From Serinus canaria (Eukaryota; Chordata; Aves; Passeriformes; Fringillidae), in the NCBI RefSeq assembly GCF_022539315.1, contig NC_066326.1:17314601-17378600 (forward strand): DNA of 64,000 bases, read 5' to 3'. Of this stretch, positions 47,699 through 58,908 are shown piece by piece (positions within the stretch are counted from its first letter, which is position 1; every line of letters begins with the position of its first letter). Position numbers and translations under genes: made by a program. The notes under the pieces were generated by a model. The model was not told where the DNA came from and made no database searches. It saw only the letters and a program-made list of their open reading frames with translations.

Positions 47699-50600
47699 GA
47701 GTGGTTCCTCCACTGCACATTCCCCTTGCTGTGCCCCTTCCTTGGCTTCTTGTGGCAGGATGGGGCTCAGAACTGACCTTTAGAGAAATGCTGTGTATAA
47801 ACAGGAGTTGTTGAACTTGTGCAGAGATGGGCTTTGGATTGCAGGTGTTCATAATTAGATTAATTTACAGAGTAGATCAAGCCAATGAAGGAGGCATGGG
47901 AAACTGATGGAGGGCTTATCAAATTAGCTAAGTAGAGCAATTAATCAGCCAGGCCTTAACTGTTTGGTTTCTATTTTTTGGTTATCAGCTGGAGCAGTTT
48001 GCTTGTATTAAAGAAGACACTGAGTGCCAGGCTGTGCTGGGGGAGGCACTTCCCTCCTTGTGTGCTTGTCACCCCTGTGTCAGTAACCTGGCACCACTCA
48101 GGGATCCATTGGCATTCCCAAGGCACAGAGCAGCCTCCTGTCAACCAAACAATTTTTTAGAAAGTGTTCAGCATTCTCTGTGAGAGCACCAACAGAGAAG
48201 CACCCACAGTGGGCATGAGATTTTATCTAAACAGTGACGTGGCTGTGCAAGGGGTCAGTAGGCAGCTCCTCAGAACTTCTGGCTGCATTGTGGTAACAAT
48301 CATCCTATAGGTATTTAAAAGCACCTTAGAATGATGATTCCAACAAGTTGCTTTTATTCTAATTGAGTTTATCCAGTTTGGGGAGCATTATGCATATTGG
48401 CACAATTATTTTGTTTTTCTGACTCCATTTGTCAATGATTTGGTATCTTTAGATGGACTTTTCCTTCCTTTCACTGCAGGAGTACAAAGAGGGTTCCATA
48501 AGATCATCCCAAGAGTGCTTTTCCTCGTTTCATTTCACAATAAACCCCTCTGGTAGCTGTCAGATTTGGCCCTGAGCAATTTCCCTGAGGCCCCAGAATG
48601 CTGACATGGAATAGGGGGCCGAGATCTCTCTCCAGACATGACCCTCCTACTTCCCTTTTCCTTCTATTCAAGAGGTCAAATAATTTCTTTTCCCACATCC
48701 ACAATGAGTCCTAAAGCATGCCAGAAAATGGGGAAGAATGGAAATTAGCACTTTTTCCTCCAAAGCTGAAGAAAGATGATCTGATGAGAACAAGGCCTTC
48801 CTTCAGATCTCTCTAAATGCTAAACTGCCTCTTGTGTAGAGGTTAAATATAGGTTTAAGATCATTCCTTGTGCTTTCCTTTAAAAAATACCCAATGAACA
48901 TTCTGGCACATCAGCTTTGGGCATTTATATTTAGGAATCTTATCACCACTTAAAATGCTGCTGTAAAACTGGATTCTGCTCTCTGTAAGTCCTCAGCCAT
49001 TTTATCTTAAATATCCAGAAATGAAAATCTTAACCAGGGTTATCAACTTGGGTCAAGCTTTGAAATCTCCTTTAAACATTTGGAGTGATATTTTTCATGC
49101 CCCTAACACTGAATACTTCAAACCCCAAAATGTCCTGGGCTCAAGAGTTCTTTTGAAAACTGCAGAATCCTTGAATGGCTGAAGATTAAGAGGAGGTTTT
49201 TTGGTGACTATTTCAGGATTTTTTTATAGATTGATCATCATGTTTGCCTTAGGAAGATAAAGGACAGATCTAAAGGCTGATGCCTGAGATGTGTAAGCTG
49301 CATTTTCTTTTATATCTCTGGAAAAGCAGTCTCTGATTTTTCTGATGAATTTCTGTCTCTTGCCTTGGTTTTTGAATCACTGAAAATAAGACACAGCTTC
49401 TGTTTTAACCAATATGGGAAACTGCTAAAAAGCCTGTAAATAGGAGTAATTAACACCCACCTCCAACGTTTCCTTTTTCTGCTAATTTACATTTCTAGGT
49501 CTAAAAGCATGTGAAGATAGTTCAGACAACATATATGTGCTTTCAACGTGCTTGAATCCCATCAGTTCTTCCTTGGGAAGGCTGCAGGGCTGTGCTAAAC
49601 GTGATCTAAATTACTCTGGTAGTGATACAAACCCAGGAGGGATCTCATGTGTTTATTTGGAGCCAGTGAAGCAGCCCAGATCCCTGGATGTGACTGATCA
49701 ATGGATCAGTAGAGAGGGAGGAAGGATGGATGGGTTGTAAAGCCAAGCATTGCTCCTGAAGAGCTTGTTCTTGTGCAAAACCCTGAAGTGCAAACTCGAG
49801 GAGGGTATTTTGCTTTGTGGAGGCTTGAATTGGTTGGTACTTTTATCAGCCTGTCAAACATTATCTGTTTCTCTCCTAAAATACAGTCTTTGTGGGAAAA
49901 TGTTTCTTGTGGCTCTCGTGTCAAGGTTTAGACCCACTAATAAGACATGATCTCAGTTCATAAACCATAAACACTGGTGTGCTGTGAGCTCTGCTCCTGC
50001 CTTCCCAGCCTGGGGAGGCTCAGCTGATTCCCCACCCTGTGAACCAGCAGCAGCATTTCTCCCTGTGAGCATGGAGCAGCTCCCTCAGCAGCTCAGAAAT
50101 GTCTGTGATGTGTTTGTGATGGTTTCACTCCTGGTGGCATCAGCACTTACAGCTCTGATCCACGGGAGCACCGAGCCCTGAGCTCGGCTGGGCCAGATCC
50201 GAGAGAAGCAGCTCCCAGCAGGTTTTTGGGAAGGGGGGGGAGCAGAGCTCTCTGATGGAGCTGGGCTGGCCACAGGGGCTGGTGCCTCTTGCAGCTCAGA
50301 GAGGCTCTGTCAGCTCAGGAAGCTCCAATGATCTCCTCCTCAGAATTCCTTCCCGTGGGGCACTCAGAGGGGTCTCCTGCCTGTGATCCAGCACAAGGCT
50401 GCTCTGGGCAACAGGCAGCTCTCAGCATGGTTGAGTGCTCTGGAACTATTGGATTTCTCCAGTTCTTCCCCCTGGACATCTGAGGCAGCTCCCTGACTGC
50501 TATTCCACAGGGTACTGCAGCTTTCTCTTTGATGCAGGAGGAGCCTGGTCATGAATTTGAAACTACTTCTGCCCTTTGAATTTTTTTTTTTCCCCCAATG

Positions 50601-51572
50601 ATGTAATAAAATGTTTAAAATATCAGCTTGAAGAAAAGACTTGAGAGCCATAGGAATAGGGAGAGAAATCATTTTGTGCAATAATAATTACATTTATGAT
50701 GTTCTTTTCATTTCATTGACTCTCTGTCTATGTTCCACTGGTGGCAATGATCTCCCACCATTCCAAGTAGTAAAGCTGGAATAGGGGGGAGCCAGGCACA
50801 TTAATGGCAGCCAGGAGTTATAATCCTTCTGTCTCATTTCCCACAGCACATGAGCCATTATTTGCAGTTTTGTTTAATGCTTATAATGTAAGTTTGGTGT
50901 AACTTTATTATCCCGTGGTCTTGTACTTCTAAACTTGTTGTTTGCACAATATTTGTGTATCATACAAAGGATGTGTTTTGCTCAGGATGCTTAATCAAGG
51001 TCAATGTTGTTTTTGGTTTGGTAGCTGGGTTTTTTTCTTCTCCATTATTTTTATTTGAGAATCTTGATATGCTCTAGTCAGTAAAAAGAAGGTAGAATAA
51101 AATCTCATTTTTTAATGGTCTGAGTGAGGTTCATGTTATGAATATGTTTTTTTAAACTTACTGTTTTCTATCAAGTAAGAATGCTTTTACATTTGCCTAA
51201 ACACTGCATCAATATTTCCAGCAAAATAATTCTTTTCCTCAAATTTCCTATTTAATAAAATACAGCCTCTTTGAACTCCACAGACCTCACCATCTGTTAC
51301 TCAATTTTCACTCCATAAAATTTTGCTGACATCTGTTTAATCAAATATATTTTTATAGTCATGGAGAAATTTAGTTCAAACTTGATATTATCCTATTCCT
51401 ATATGCCAAAGAGAAAATACAAAAATAATGATCAGGAACTTATGGGAGAGGAGAGGGAAACATTAAAGTGGAGGCTGTGACTGCTTAGGGCACCTTTCAG
51501 CCCTGGAAGTGACATTCCTGATGGTTCTGAGTGTCTCCTCAGGCTGTGGAGCTCAGTGTTCCCTTTTTCCAG

Positions 51573-52247
51573 CCTTCCTTCAGCTCCTGCTCTCTCCAAC
51601 ATTCCCTCAGCTCCTGCTCTCTCCAGCATTCCCTCAGCTCCTGCTCTCTCCAACATTCCCTCAGCTCCTGCTCTCTCCAGCCTTCCCTCAGCTCCTGCTC
51701 TCTCCAGCCTTCCCTCAGCTCCTGCTCTCTCCAGGGTTCCCTCAGCTCCTGCTCTCTCCAGCATTCCCTCAGCTCCTGCTCTCTCCAGCATTCCCTCAGC
51801 TCCTGCTTTCTCCAATGTTCCCTCAGCTCCTGCTCTCTCCAGCCTTCCCTCAGCTCCTGCTTTCTCCAATGTTCCCTCAGCTCCTGCTCTCTCCAGCCTT
51901 CCCTCAGCTCCTGCTCTCTCCAGCATTCCCTCAGCTCCTGCTCTCTCCAGCATTCCCTCAGCTCCTGCTCTCTCCAGCATTCCCTCAGCTCCTGCTCTCT
52001 CCAGCATTCCCTCAGCTCCTGCTCTCTCCAACATTCCCTCAGCTCCTGCTCTCTCCAACATTCCCTCAGCTCCTGCTCTCTCCAGCATTCCCTCAGCTCC
52101 TGCTTTCTCCAGCATTCCCTCAGCTCCTGCTCTCTCCAGCATTCCCTCAGCTCCTGCTCTCTCCAGCATTCCCTCAGCTCCTGCTCTCTCCAGCATTCCC
52201 TCAGCTCCTGCTCTCTCCAGGGTTCCCTCAGCTCCTGCTCTCTCCAG
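51573..52247. repeat. 27-bp minisatellite, 25 copies
   Basis: 675 bases made of 25 head-to-tail copies of a 27-bp unit of the form TTCCCTCAGCTCCTGCTCTC followed by TCCAGCA. Variation is concentrated in the three bases after TCCA (GCA, GCC, ACA, GGG, ATG) and in one CTC/TTC position. A 54-bp dimer carrying the TTTCTCCAATG variant is repeated (51807 and 51861), showing duplication of more than one unit at a time. Because 27 is a multiple of 3 and the unit has no stop in several frames, open frames of 244-384 codons exist on both strands, each giving a 9-residue protein repeat. They lack upstream gene structure and the same array is open in three plus-strand frames, so I treat coding as unlikely. 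Confidence 0.97.
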
Positions 52248-54566
52248 CCTGGCCAAACCCGGCTGTTCCCCAAGGCAGAGTTTCAGAGCAGCTGTTGGGC
52301 TCGGCTTTGGAAAGCCAGGACTAAGCTGACCAGGTTTTACCAGCCTGCCGTGGTTCCGTGCCCTCGCTGTGCCCATCCTTGTGCTTTCCCCTCATGCCAG
52401 GGAGGTCCCTGTGGGGGCTCCTCTCCCGAGCAGGCAGGACCCCCTGTAGGGATTTGGGGCAGTCACACAGGGAGGGGAGGCAGATTCTCCTCCTGGATCC
52501 ATCCCCGTGGGCTCTCTGGGGGTTGTGCTCTCTGCATTCCTTGTTTTCCCACCAGATATTGTCGTGCTGGGGTTTGTGGGTGCTGCCAGCCCCTCTGGGG
52601 GGATATTGGGGTTGTTGTTAGTGAGCCCTTCCTTTTGGGCTGGTTTTCCAAAGGAAAGGAGGCATCTGCAGTTGCTGGCTGTTGATCTGTCGATTTGGTT
52701 TTCTGTCAGGTTTGATTAGGGGATTTCCATCAGGACTGTGCTTTGACAGACCCTTCCCATCTCCCATATGGCATTCCAAATGAACATCTGTTTAAAACAA
52801 TGATTTGTAACGTTTGATAAGCAGAGAGCAGCCTTTGTTCCTGTTGGTTATCACCACTTTTTGTCACTTCTCTCTGTTTGTTAAGGTACAATATGCTGTA
52901 CCACGTAGTCTGGACTTTGGAGGAGTTGCTGTTGTGGCTTTTCTCTTGTTTATTTTCTCTGTTGCTGTTGGGGTTGGTGTTTAGACAACTTCCAGAATGA
53001 TTGAGCTGTTTACTGCAGATTCATATTGTTTTGCTTGGAAACCGAATTGATATTTACAACTGAGTAATAAATTTAGAATATTGGTTTTTAATTGAATCTG
53101 CAGCAGAATATGCTGATTAACTTGAATTTAATGACGAAGAGCAATGCTCTTTGAATTTTTCATGGAAATCCCATTATCTGCACATGTAGTATTTATTAAA
53201 TTGAAATTATCTCATATTTTAAAATAGTATTTTGTTCCCTTTCAAAAAGAAGAAAGTCAAATTGTTATTGTTGATTTTACTGATTAGGTGGACAAAATCA
53301 ATTGAGATGAAACATGAGTATAATTTTGTAATACTTAGAGCCCTTCCCTAATTCATTATCCTCCAAGACACTATTTATCTACCTTGAAGTTTTATTTATT
53401 CGGGGTCATTTATTAAGGTTTGCTTGAAAGAAAAACATCTGGAAGCATTCTTTGGTTTGTTTAAAACCTTCAGTTTGTTTGGAAGGGAACCTTCTCAGCT
53501 GGTCTTTCCAAAGCCTTGAGAGCAAAGCGAAAGCAAAGCCGAGATGCCAATGTTTATTTCTTTGTGGTTTTCTGAGGGCAGATTACAAGGGGGGAGTTTG
53601 TTTTCTGGCCATTTTGCAGATTGTTTATGGTAATGAACACGCTGTATAAGTTCAAACTCAAATAATAAGCAGAAGAGGTTTTGGCTGGATGTTAAAATTT
53701 AAACACTCTTTGTTTTGTGGCTGATAAAATCAGACTGCCCTCGTGTTTGTTAGGATGAGATCAGCAGGCTGAAGGAAAGCAGCCTCTGTCTCAGCATGGT
53801 CTGTGCATGCTGCTCGCTCAGAAGGGATCAGCAGAGGGAACTGGATTGATTTTGGGTGCTGGTGCTGCTCTGAGGGCTGGAAATGCAAACCCTGCAGTGC
53901 AGCAGTGCTTTTCAGCCTCGGAGGAGTGTCTGACTGTGGCATAACCTGGCAGCCCCATCCAGGCTCTGCTGCACGTCAGGGACATAATTTTTATTTTTTT
54001 CCCCCCTCAACTCTATCTTTTGCTGATATTTAGAACCAAATAAATTACACTGAACCACACCAGGAAAATCTGCTGGGCGTCAGGTACAAACTCAGGCTTC
54101 CCGCTGGCAGAGAACCAGAGGAACAGCATTTCCTGGGGTCTCTCTCCTGTCCCCAGCACTGGCACTGGGGATGTCCTGAGATGTCTCCCCAGTGACAGAA
54201 CTGGTGGGTGCAGGAGTGATTCCTGAGGTGCAGCTGGTCACTGTGCCCTGAGCAGTTCCTGCTGCTGCTGGAGTCCCCGAGGCAGAGCTGGGCTGTGCTG
54301 CATTGCAGGGGCAGGAATTCGGGTCTGCTCGGCTCTAAGCCCAGCTCACCCCAACCCTCCCCTGGTTCTGCTCTACCCTCATTCCAGCTCTTCCATTCTG
54401 CCCAAGATCGCAAAGAAATCTTGGAGTTGGATGTACCTGGGGCAGGAGAAAATGGAGTAAGAGTCACAAGGAAAAACAGCAGATTTGGGGTTGGTTTTTT
54501 TTTTTTTTGGTGGTGTTTTTTTTTTTTTTTTTTCTGGTTGGTGTTTCTTTTTCTTCTGGTTCTTTT

Positions 54567-54600
<34 letters not shown>

Positions 54601-56044
54601 TTGTTTGTTTGTTTTCAGATTGGCAATAAAAGAAACTGTCCTGTAGAAACTTTTAGACAGTCAAGTAGTGCAACAATCCATGGGTAGGGGAAGTCCAAGC
54701 AGGACAAGGAGCCCCTGGCACCATCCCTCGTCTGGGTGACATGCAGTGGGACCAGATGTTTAATCAGTGTTCCACGGTGAAGCTCTTCAAGGTTATTTGA
54801 AGACAGGGCTGCTGGTGCAGAGGACTTTTTAATGTGGTTTGAGGTGGTGATACATAGAATGTCACCAATTCTTGCATTTCCAAAATGCCAGCTGAGCAGC
54901 ATAAGCAGATAAGGGAAAGCAGGATATTTCAATAATAAACTTGGATTTATTTTAGGCTAGATGGCAAACAAGCAGAAGGAACACCATGATCCAGCAATCC
55001 TGAATGTAAAAACTTTTAGCTCAGAAAGACAAATTCCCATTTCCTTAAGAACACAGGCTATCACAATGAGAGGATAAGATATATGATGAATTAAAGCCTA
55101 ATTAGAAATTAGAAATAAAGTGGGGGAATTAAATGGCCTATTACTAATGCTGCAAAAGTGCTTTTAGGATGCCCTGGGGATCAAGGCTTTAATGATGATT
55201 TGTTAGTGAATTGCTGAATTTAAGAAAAAACTTGAAGTTGCACTGGGAATCTCTTCCTGCCACTTCAGAATTTTCCCTGGCACAGTGCATTTTCAAGGTT
55301 TTTGTTTTCAGATATTTAAAACAGACATTTTAATAACGGGTTTTGTGATTTAACTCGTGGTTCCTCCTTTTGATCTTGGCCAATTTTTAAACATGCCCTC
55401 TGCATTTTGTATTCATGCAACCCATTTGTTTATTAAAGCCTATTTTCCCTGATTTTTTCCTTAATTAAGAGCGTTTTATTAGCCTTGGTGAGCTTGGGGT
55501 TAAAAATGTGTAACCATCTGCTTCCCACAGCATCCATGCAGTGAAGGGATGCAGTCAGTGCCACAGGGTGATGTGAGAAGTGAATTACTGTGAGGAATTG
55601 TTTCCTGGGTGCTGCTGCCTCTACAATTCCATTTTATTTTGCTTGCTGCTTTGCCATGACATCAGCAACCTCGTTCTGGGCTTTGGTGGTGATTTGGTTG
55701 GAACTTCATTAGGCAGAGGGGACACTAATGGAGAGATGATGAAGTGCTGATCCTGCACCGCACAGATGTTTCTGTGACACAGCTGGGCCCAAAGGTGGCA
55801 GCCTGAGACTTCCTTAGGAGGCTCTTGGAAATGGATTTTTGGAGGAAAACAATACCAGTACAGTGCCAAAATTGTTGGCTAAGAGAAATCTGTTTTCTTC
55901 CCCCTCAAATTTAAAAACAAAGCCAGCGCCTGGGTTTCCACGCTCCATGGTTTGCCAGGTTCTGCAAGTGTCTGCAGATGGTGCCTCCAACATAGAAACT
56001 GTTGGAGTGAGTCCAGGGAAGGCCAGGGTGTTGATAAGGGTGTG
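52248..56044. other. Unique non-coding DNA, no gene seen
   Basis: No supportable gene. The AT-rich part at 53030-53420 is free of repeats and contains TTTAATTGAATC, CTGATTAACTTGAATTTAATG and TTTATTAAATTG, so it is a possible conserved non-coding block. A T-rich/TG simple repeat at 54495-54617 is listed separately. Confidence 0.6.
54495..54617. repeat. Poly-T / (TG)n / (TTTG)n low-complexity tract
   Basis: Three long T runs separated by GG-containing words, ending in a run of about 26 T, then GTGTGTGTGTG and (TTTG)n. The tract ends TTTTCAG, followed by ATTGGCAATAAAAG. Mononucleotide lengths here are especially prone to sequencing error. Confidence 0.93.
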
Positions 56045-56438
56045 CAGCACCACCCCTGAGGAGACAGGCTGGGAGAGCCGGGGCTGTGCAGCCTGGAGAA
56101 GAGAAGCTTGTGTGGACACCTCCCAGCACTTCCCAGGGTCTGAAGGAGCTACAGGGAACCGGAGAGGGGCTCTTTGTCGGGAACTGGAGTGACAGGACAG
56201 CGAGGAATGGATACAGATTGAAAGAGGGAAAATTTAGGTTGGCTGTTAGGATGAAACTCTTCCCTGTGAGGCACAGGGTGCCCAGAGCAGCCGTGGCTGC
56301 CCCTGGCAGTGTCCAAGGCAGGTTGGATGAGGCCTTGAACAGCCTGGGACAGTGGAAGGTGTCCCTGCCATGGCAGGGGTGGCACTGGATGGCTTTAAGA
56401 TCCCTTCCAACCCAAGCCATTCCATGATTCCCCACAGC
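56045..56438 (+). mobile_element. CR1 LINE fragment, plus strand
   Basis: The best-preserved CR1 copy in the window. In order it shows CTGAGGAGACAGGCTGGGAG, GGGCTGTGCAGCCTGGAGAA, GGAATGGATACAGATTGAAA, TTAGGATGAAACTCTTCCCT, a GGCACAGGGTGCCCAGAGCA segment, GACAGTGGAAGGTGTCCCTG and the 3' end CCCTTCCAACCCAAGCCATT...ATGATTCC. All of this is 3' sequence beyond or at the very end of the reverse transcriptase frame, and no coding function remains. The longest open frames over it are chance. Boundaries are within about 10-20 bp. Confidence 0.93.
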
Positions 56439-58501
56439 AAGAGGAGCTCTGAGTCTGGTTGCTTCCTCCTGATTCTCTGTTTAGAACTCCATGCTCAGGT
56501 GTTAGTGGGGAGAACTCCTTAGGGTGGCAATGCCGTCTCCCCATGGAATAAATCAGGCATGGCTCTCTTGTGATGCACTGACTTTGGAGTATCAAAGATT
56601 TGGAGAAGAAAATGGCTTATCTGTAGGAAGAAAATAGCATTTAGTACTGGTTTTACCCAAGTTAGCAAATTGCAGAATGGCACATTGACCCTGTGGCATT
56701 TGCTTGGTTGGGCTGTTTGAAGAACCAAATGAAAATCTAGGTTGCAAAAACGTGGAGAGAGAATAAGGAAGATAAAAGAAGAGAAAAAAAATTTTGAAAA
56801 TAACGTCTTTGGACTTAATTTGATCCATTTCTAAAATATAAAAGTTTACAGAATGATCTCACATTTTATTTGTTTAATTTTCCACCCCAACTTTGGCCGC
56901 AGCTTTTTGTCAGATTTGACAGGAATCACAGGATAGTTTAAAATACAATAATTATTTTCAGATGAGTGAAATTATTTTTGGAAAGATTTTTTCCAATTTT
57001 TACGTTTCGTGGCTGATTTTAAAACTTTGTGTTCAAAGTGAAGTTTAAAATACATGCAGAAATATTAAGTGTCCTTATTCTTTCTAAAGTTAATCCAAGG
57101 TAAAGTTAATGGAAAGTATTCACTTTACACATAGGTGTGGAAGAGAATGGGAACAGTTTTATTTTTTTTCTATAAGTAGTAACTTCATGGGATTATAATG
57201 TCATATTTCTTGATAATACATAAGTGCTTTTACTCCTACATGTACTTTCACAAAATGTAAATTTAGTGAGTCACAGCCAAAGTACAAAGGCACTGGGAGT
57301 TTGAAAGATTATTTTGCTTTATGCAGCAGAAACCATTATTTGGTATCAAGCCTCCAAACTTTTAAATCATCAAAGTTACAAAAGTCTTGCAGTAATTATA
57401 GTAAATACTGTGAATAAGCTACTCAGTTTATACCTAAATTTAGTTTATGCAGAGAATTAATAGACATTTTGTTTTACATTTGTAGAATAATTTTAATTAG
57501 AAGCAATTAAGTAAAATTACATCACTCCAAAGCAAATTGCTGCTTTCCAAATTTCTTTAAATCTCCTCATATTCCATTAGTATGTGAAAGCTTACAGTAA
57601 TTAAAGTTTGACTTGTTTATATTCTATAAGAAGAGCTAGAGAGGAGTTCAGGGAACCTTTCCACGGGGAAGGGTTTTACCAGATTGCAGAGTGCTCTGAT
57701 TCCTCTTATTTGGAGCATTTTTGCTCCAAAGCATTTGGTACTGCCACTCTTGGAGCCAGGAGAGAGAATTAGATGGACAACTGATGGAGCTCTTCTTCCA
57801 GATCTCTAATTATGCTTCTGGTGGTGGCATTGTCTCGATGTTTTATGTGCCTGATATTTCAGCTGGAGCAAATATCTGAACCCAAAAAGGGCTCCTCGAA
57901 ATGTCTGCACAGGAAAGGCTCCTGCTGAAATTTTTACTGCGTGCTTATAGCACTGCCCAGGTTATGTCCCACATTAAATTCCTCCCTTTTCCATGACCGT
58001 TTTAGCAGCTTGCTTTTGCCATAAATGCTTGGGGGAAGAGGCCAGGGAGGAAGCAGTCCCTCCAAAGGCTCTTGCTGTGCCTTGTGACTCAGGCACAGAT
58101 CCTTTACCGGGTTTTGTCGGAGCTGCGTCCGCGCATGGACAGCGAGCATAAAACAGGAGGTGGGACACCTGGAATTCACTTTTATGGCCTGAACCACGGG
58201 AAAGAAAGGAATGGCTTCTCCAAAAGCTCCTGCTGCCAGCAGTAATTACAGCTCAACCAGGTCCTTGCCAGTCACCCGGGGAAGGGAGCTGGCCCAAGTG
58301 TGTTGGCCACCGCTCGGAGGAGCGCAAGGAAATGTTGTTTTGGCTCCTCTTGCGCTGCATTTCCCTCTCCCTGAGGGGGGACTGGCAAACCAGCTTGTAC
58401 ATGGCAGGCCTGGAGATGAGCAACAGCAGTTAAGGCATGCCTCAACTTCTTTTTTAGGTAAGTTTTCAAGGGTTTAGGGACAAAAATTAGGTTTTCACAC
58501 G
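56439..58501. other. Unique AT-rich non-coding DNA; possible conserved block
   Basis: No gene is seen. The stretch 57230-57610 is AT-rich without simple repeats and includes TAATTTTAATTAGAAGCAATTAAG, TTTATGCAGAGAATTAATAG and TTTATACC, a pattern typical of conserved vertebrate non-coding elements. This cannot be shown from a single genome. Confidence 0.5.
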
Positions 58502-58908
58502 AGGAAGTGTAGTGGATATTTTTGCCTGTGATAAGGGGGAGAGAGTGATGCATCTGACTCCATCTTATCAGAGGCTAATTAATGACTTTATTGTACTATA
58601 TCATTCTATACTGTATTACATTACATCTAAGCTGAATCTGCCAAGCACTCAACTGCCCAGAATCTCGTGACGGTAATCCTCAGTCCTGACACACACACAC
58701 ACACCTACCTGGTTGTGATGGGCCAAGGAACAAAACCCCATCACCGTGGGTAAGCAATCTCCACATTGCATTCTGCTTTGGCACAACACAGGCGCAGCAA
58801 ATAACAACAAGATTTGTTTTTCCTTTCTCTGAGGTTCAGAGAGTGTGAAACCCAGGAATGTTCTTGGGAAGAGTTGTGCCTTGCTTTTCTCTTGTGGCCA
58901 CAAGGAAG
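58502..58908 (-). mobile_element. Solo LTR of an endogenous retrovirus, minus strand, 6-bp target duplication
   Basis: The LTR proper spans 58508-58902 (395 bp). On the minus strand it begins TGTGGCCACAAG and ends ATATCCACTACA, with TGT...ACA termini. The 6-bp word AGGAAG lies directly outside both ends (58502-58507 and 58903-58908), a perfect target-site duplication. A minus-strand AATAAA (plus-strand TTTATT at 58587-58592) lies about 80 bases before the LTR end, preceded by TATAGAATGATATAG. Six-base duplications are typical of alpha/betaretrovirus-like (ERVK-type) integrases. From memory it resembles a songbird ERVK-like LTR family. A (CA)n run at 58689-58704 is internal to it. No internal retroviral sequence remains, so it arose by LTR-LTR recombination. 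Confidence 0.92.

Larger units (their letters stand above)
41301..51572. other. Unique non-coding DNA, no gene seen
   Basis: About 10 kb without a supportable gene or large mobile element. Two small tandem repeats (44910-44968 and 47611-47698) are listed separately. AT-rich sequence around 44030-44300 has low-complexity-free, motif-dense character and might include regulatory elements. Open frames are short and overlapping on both strands. Confidence 0.6.

Noticed and set aside
51432..52685. Frames of 244-384 codons over the 27-bp repeat
   Set aside because: Open in several frames on both strands at once, with no conserved flanking domain or gene structure. Kept only as a question under findings.
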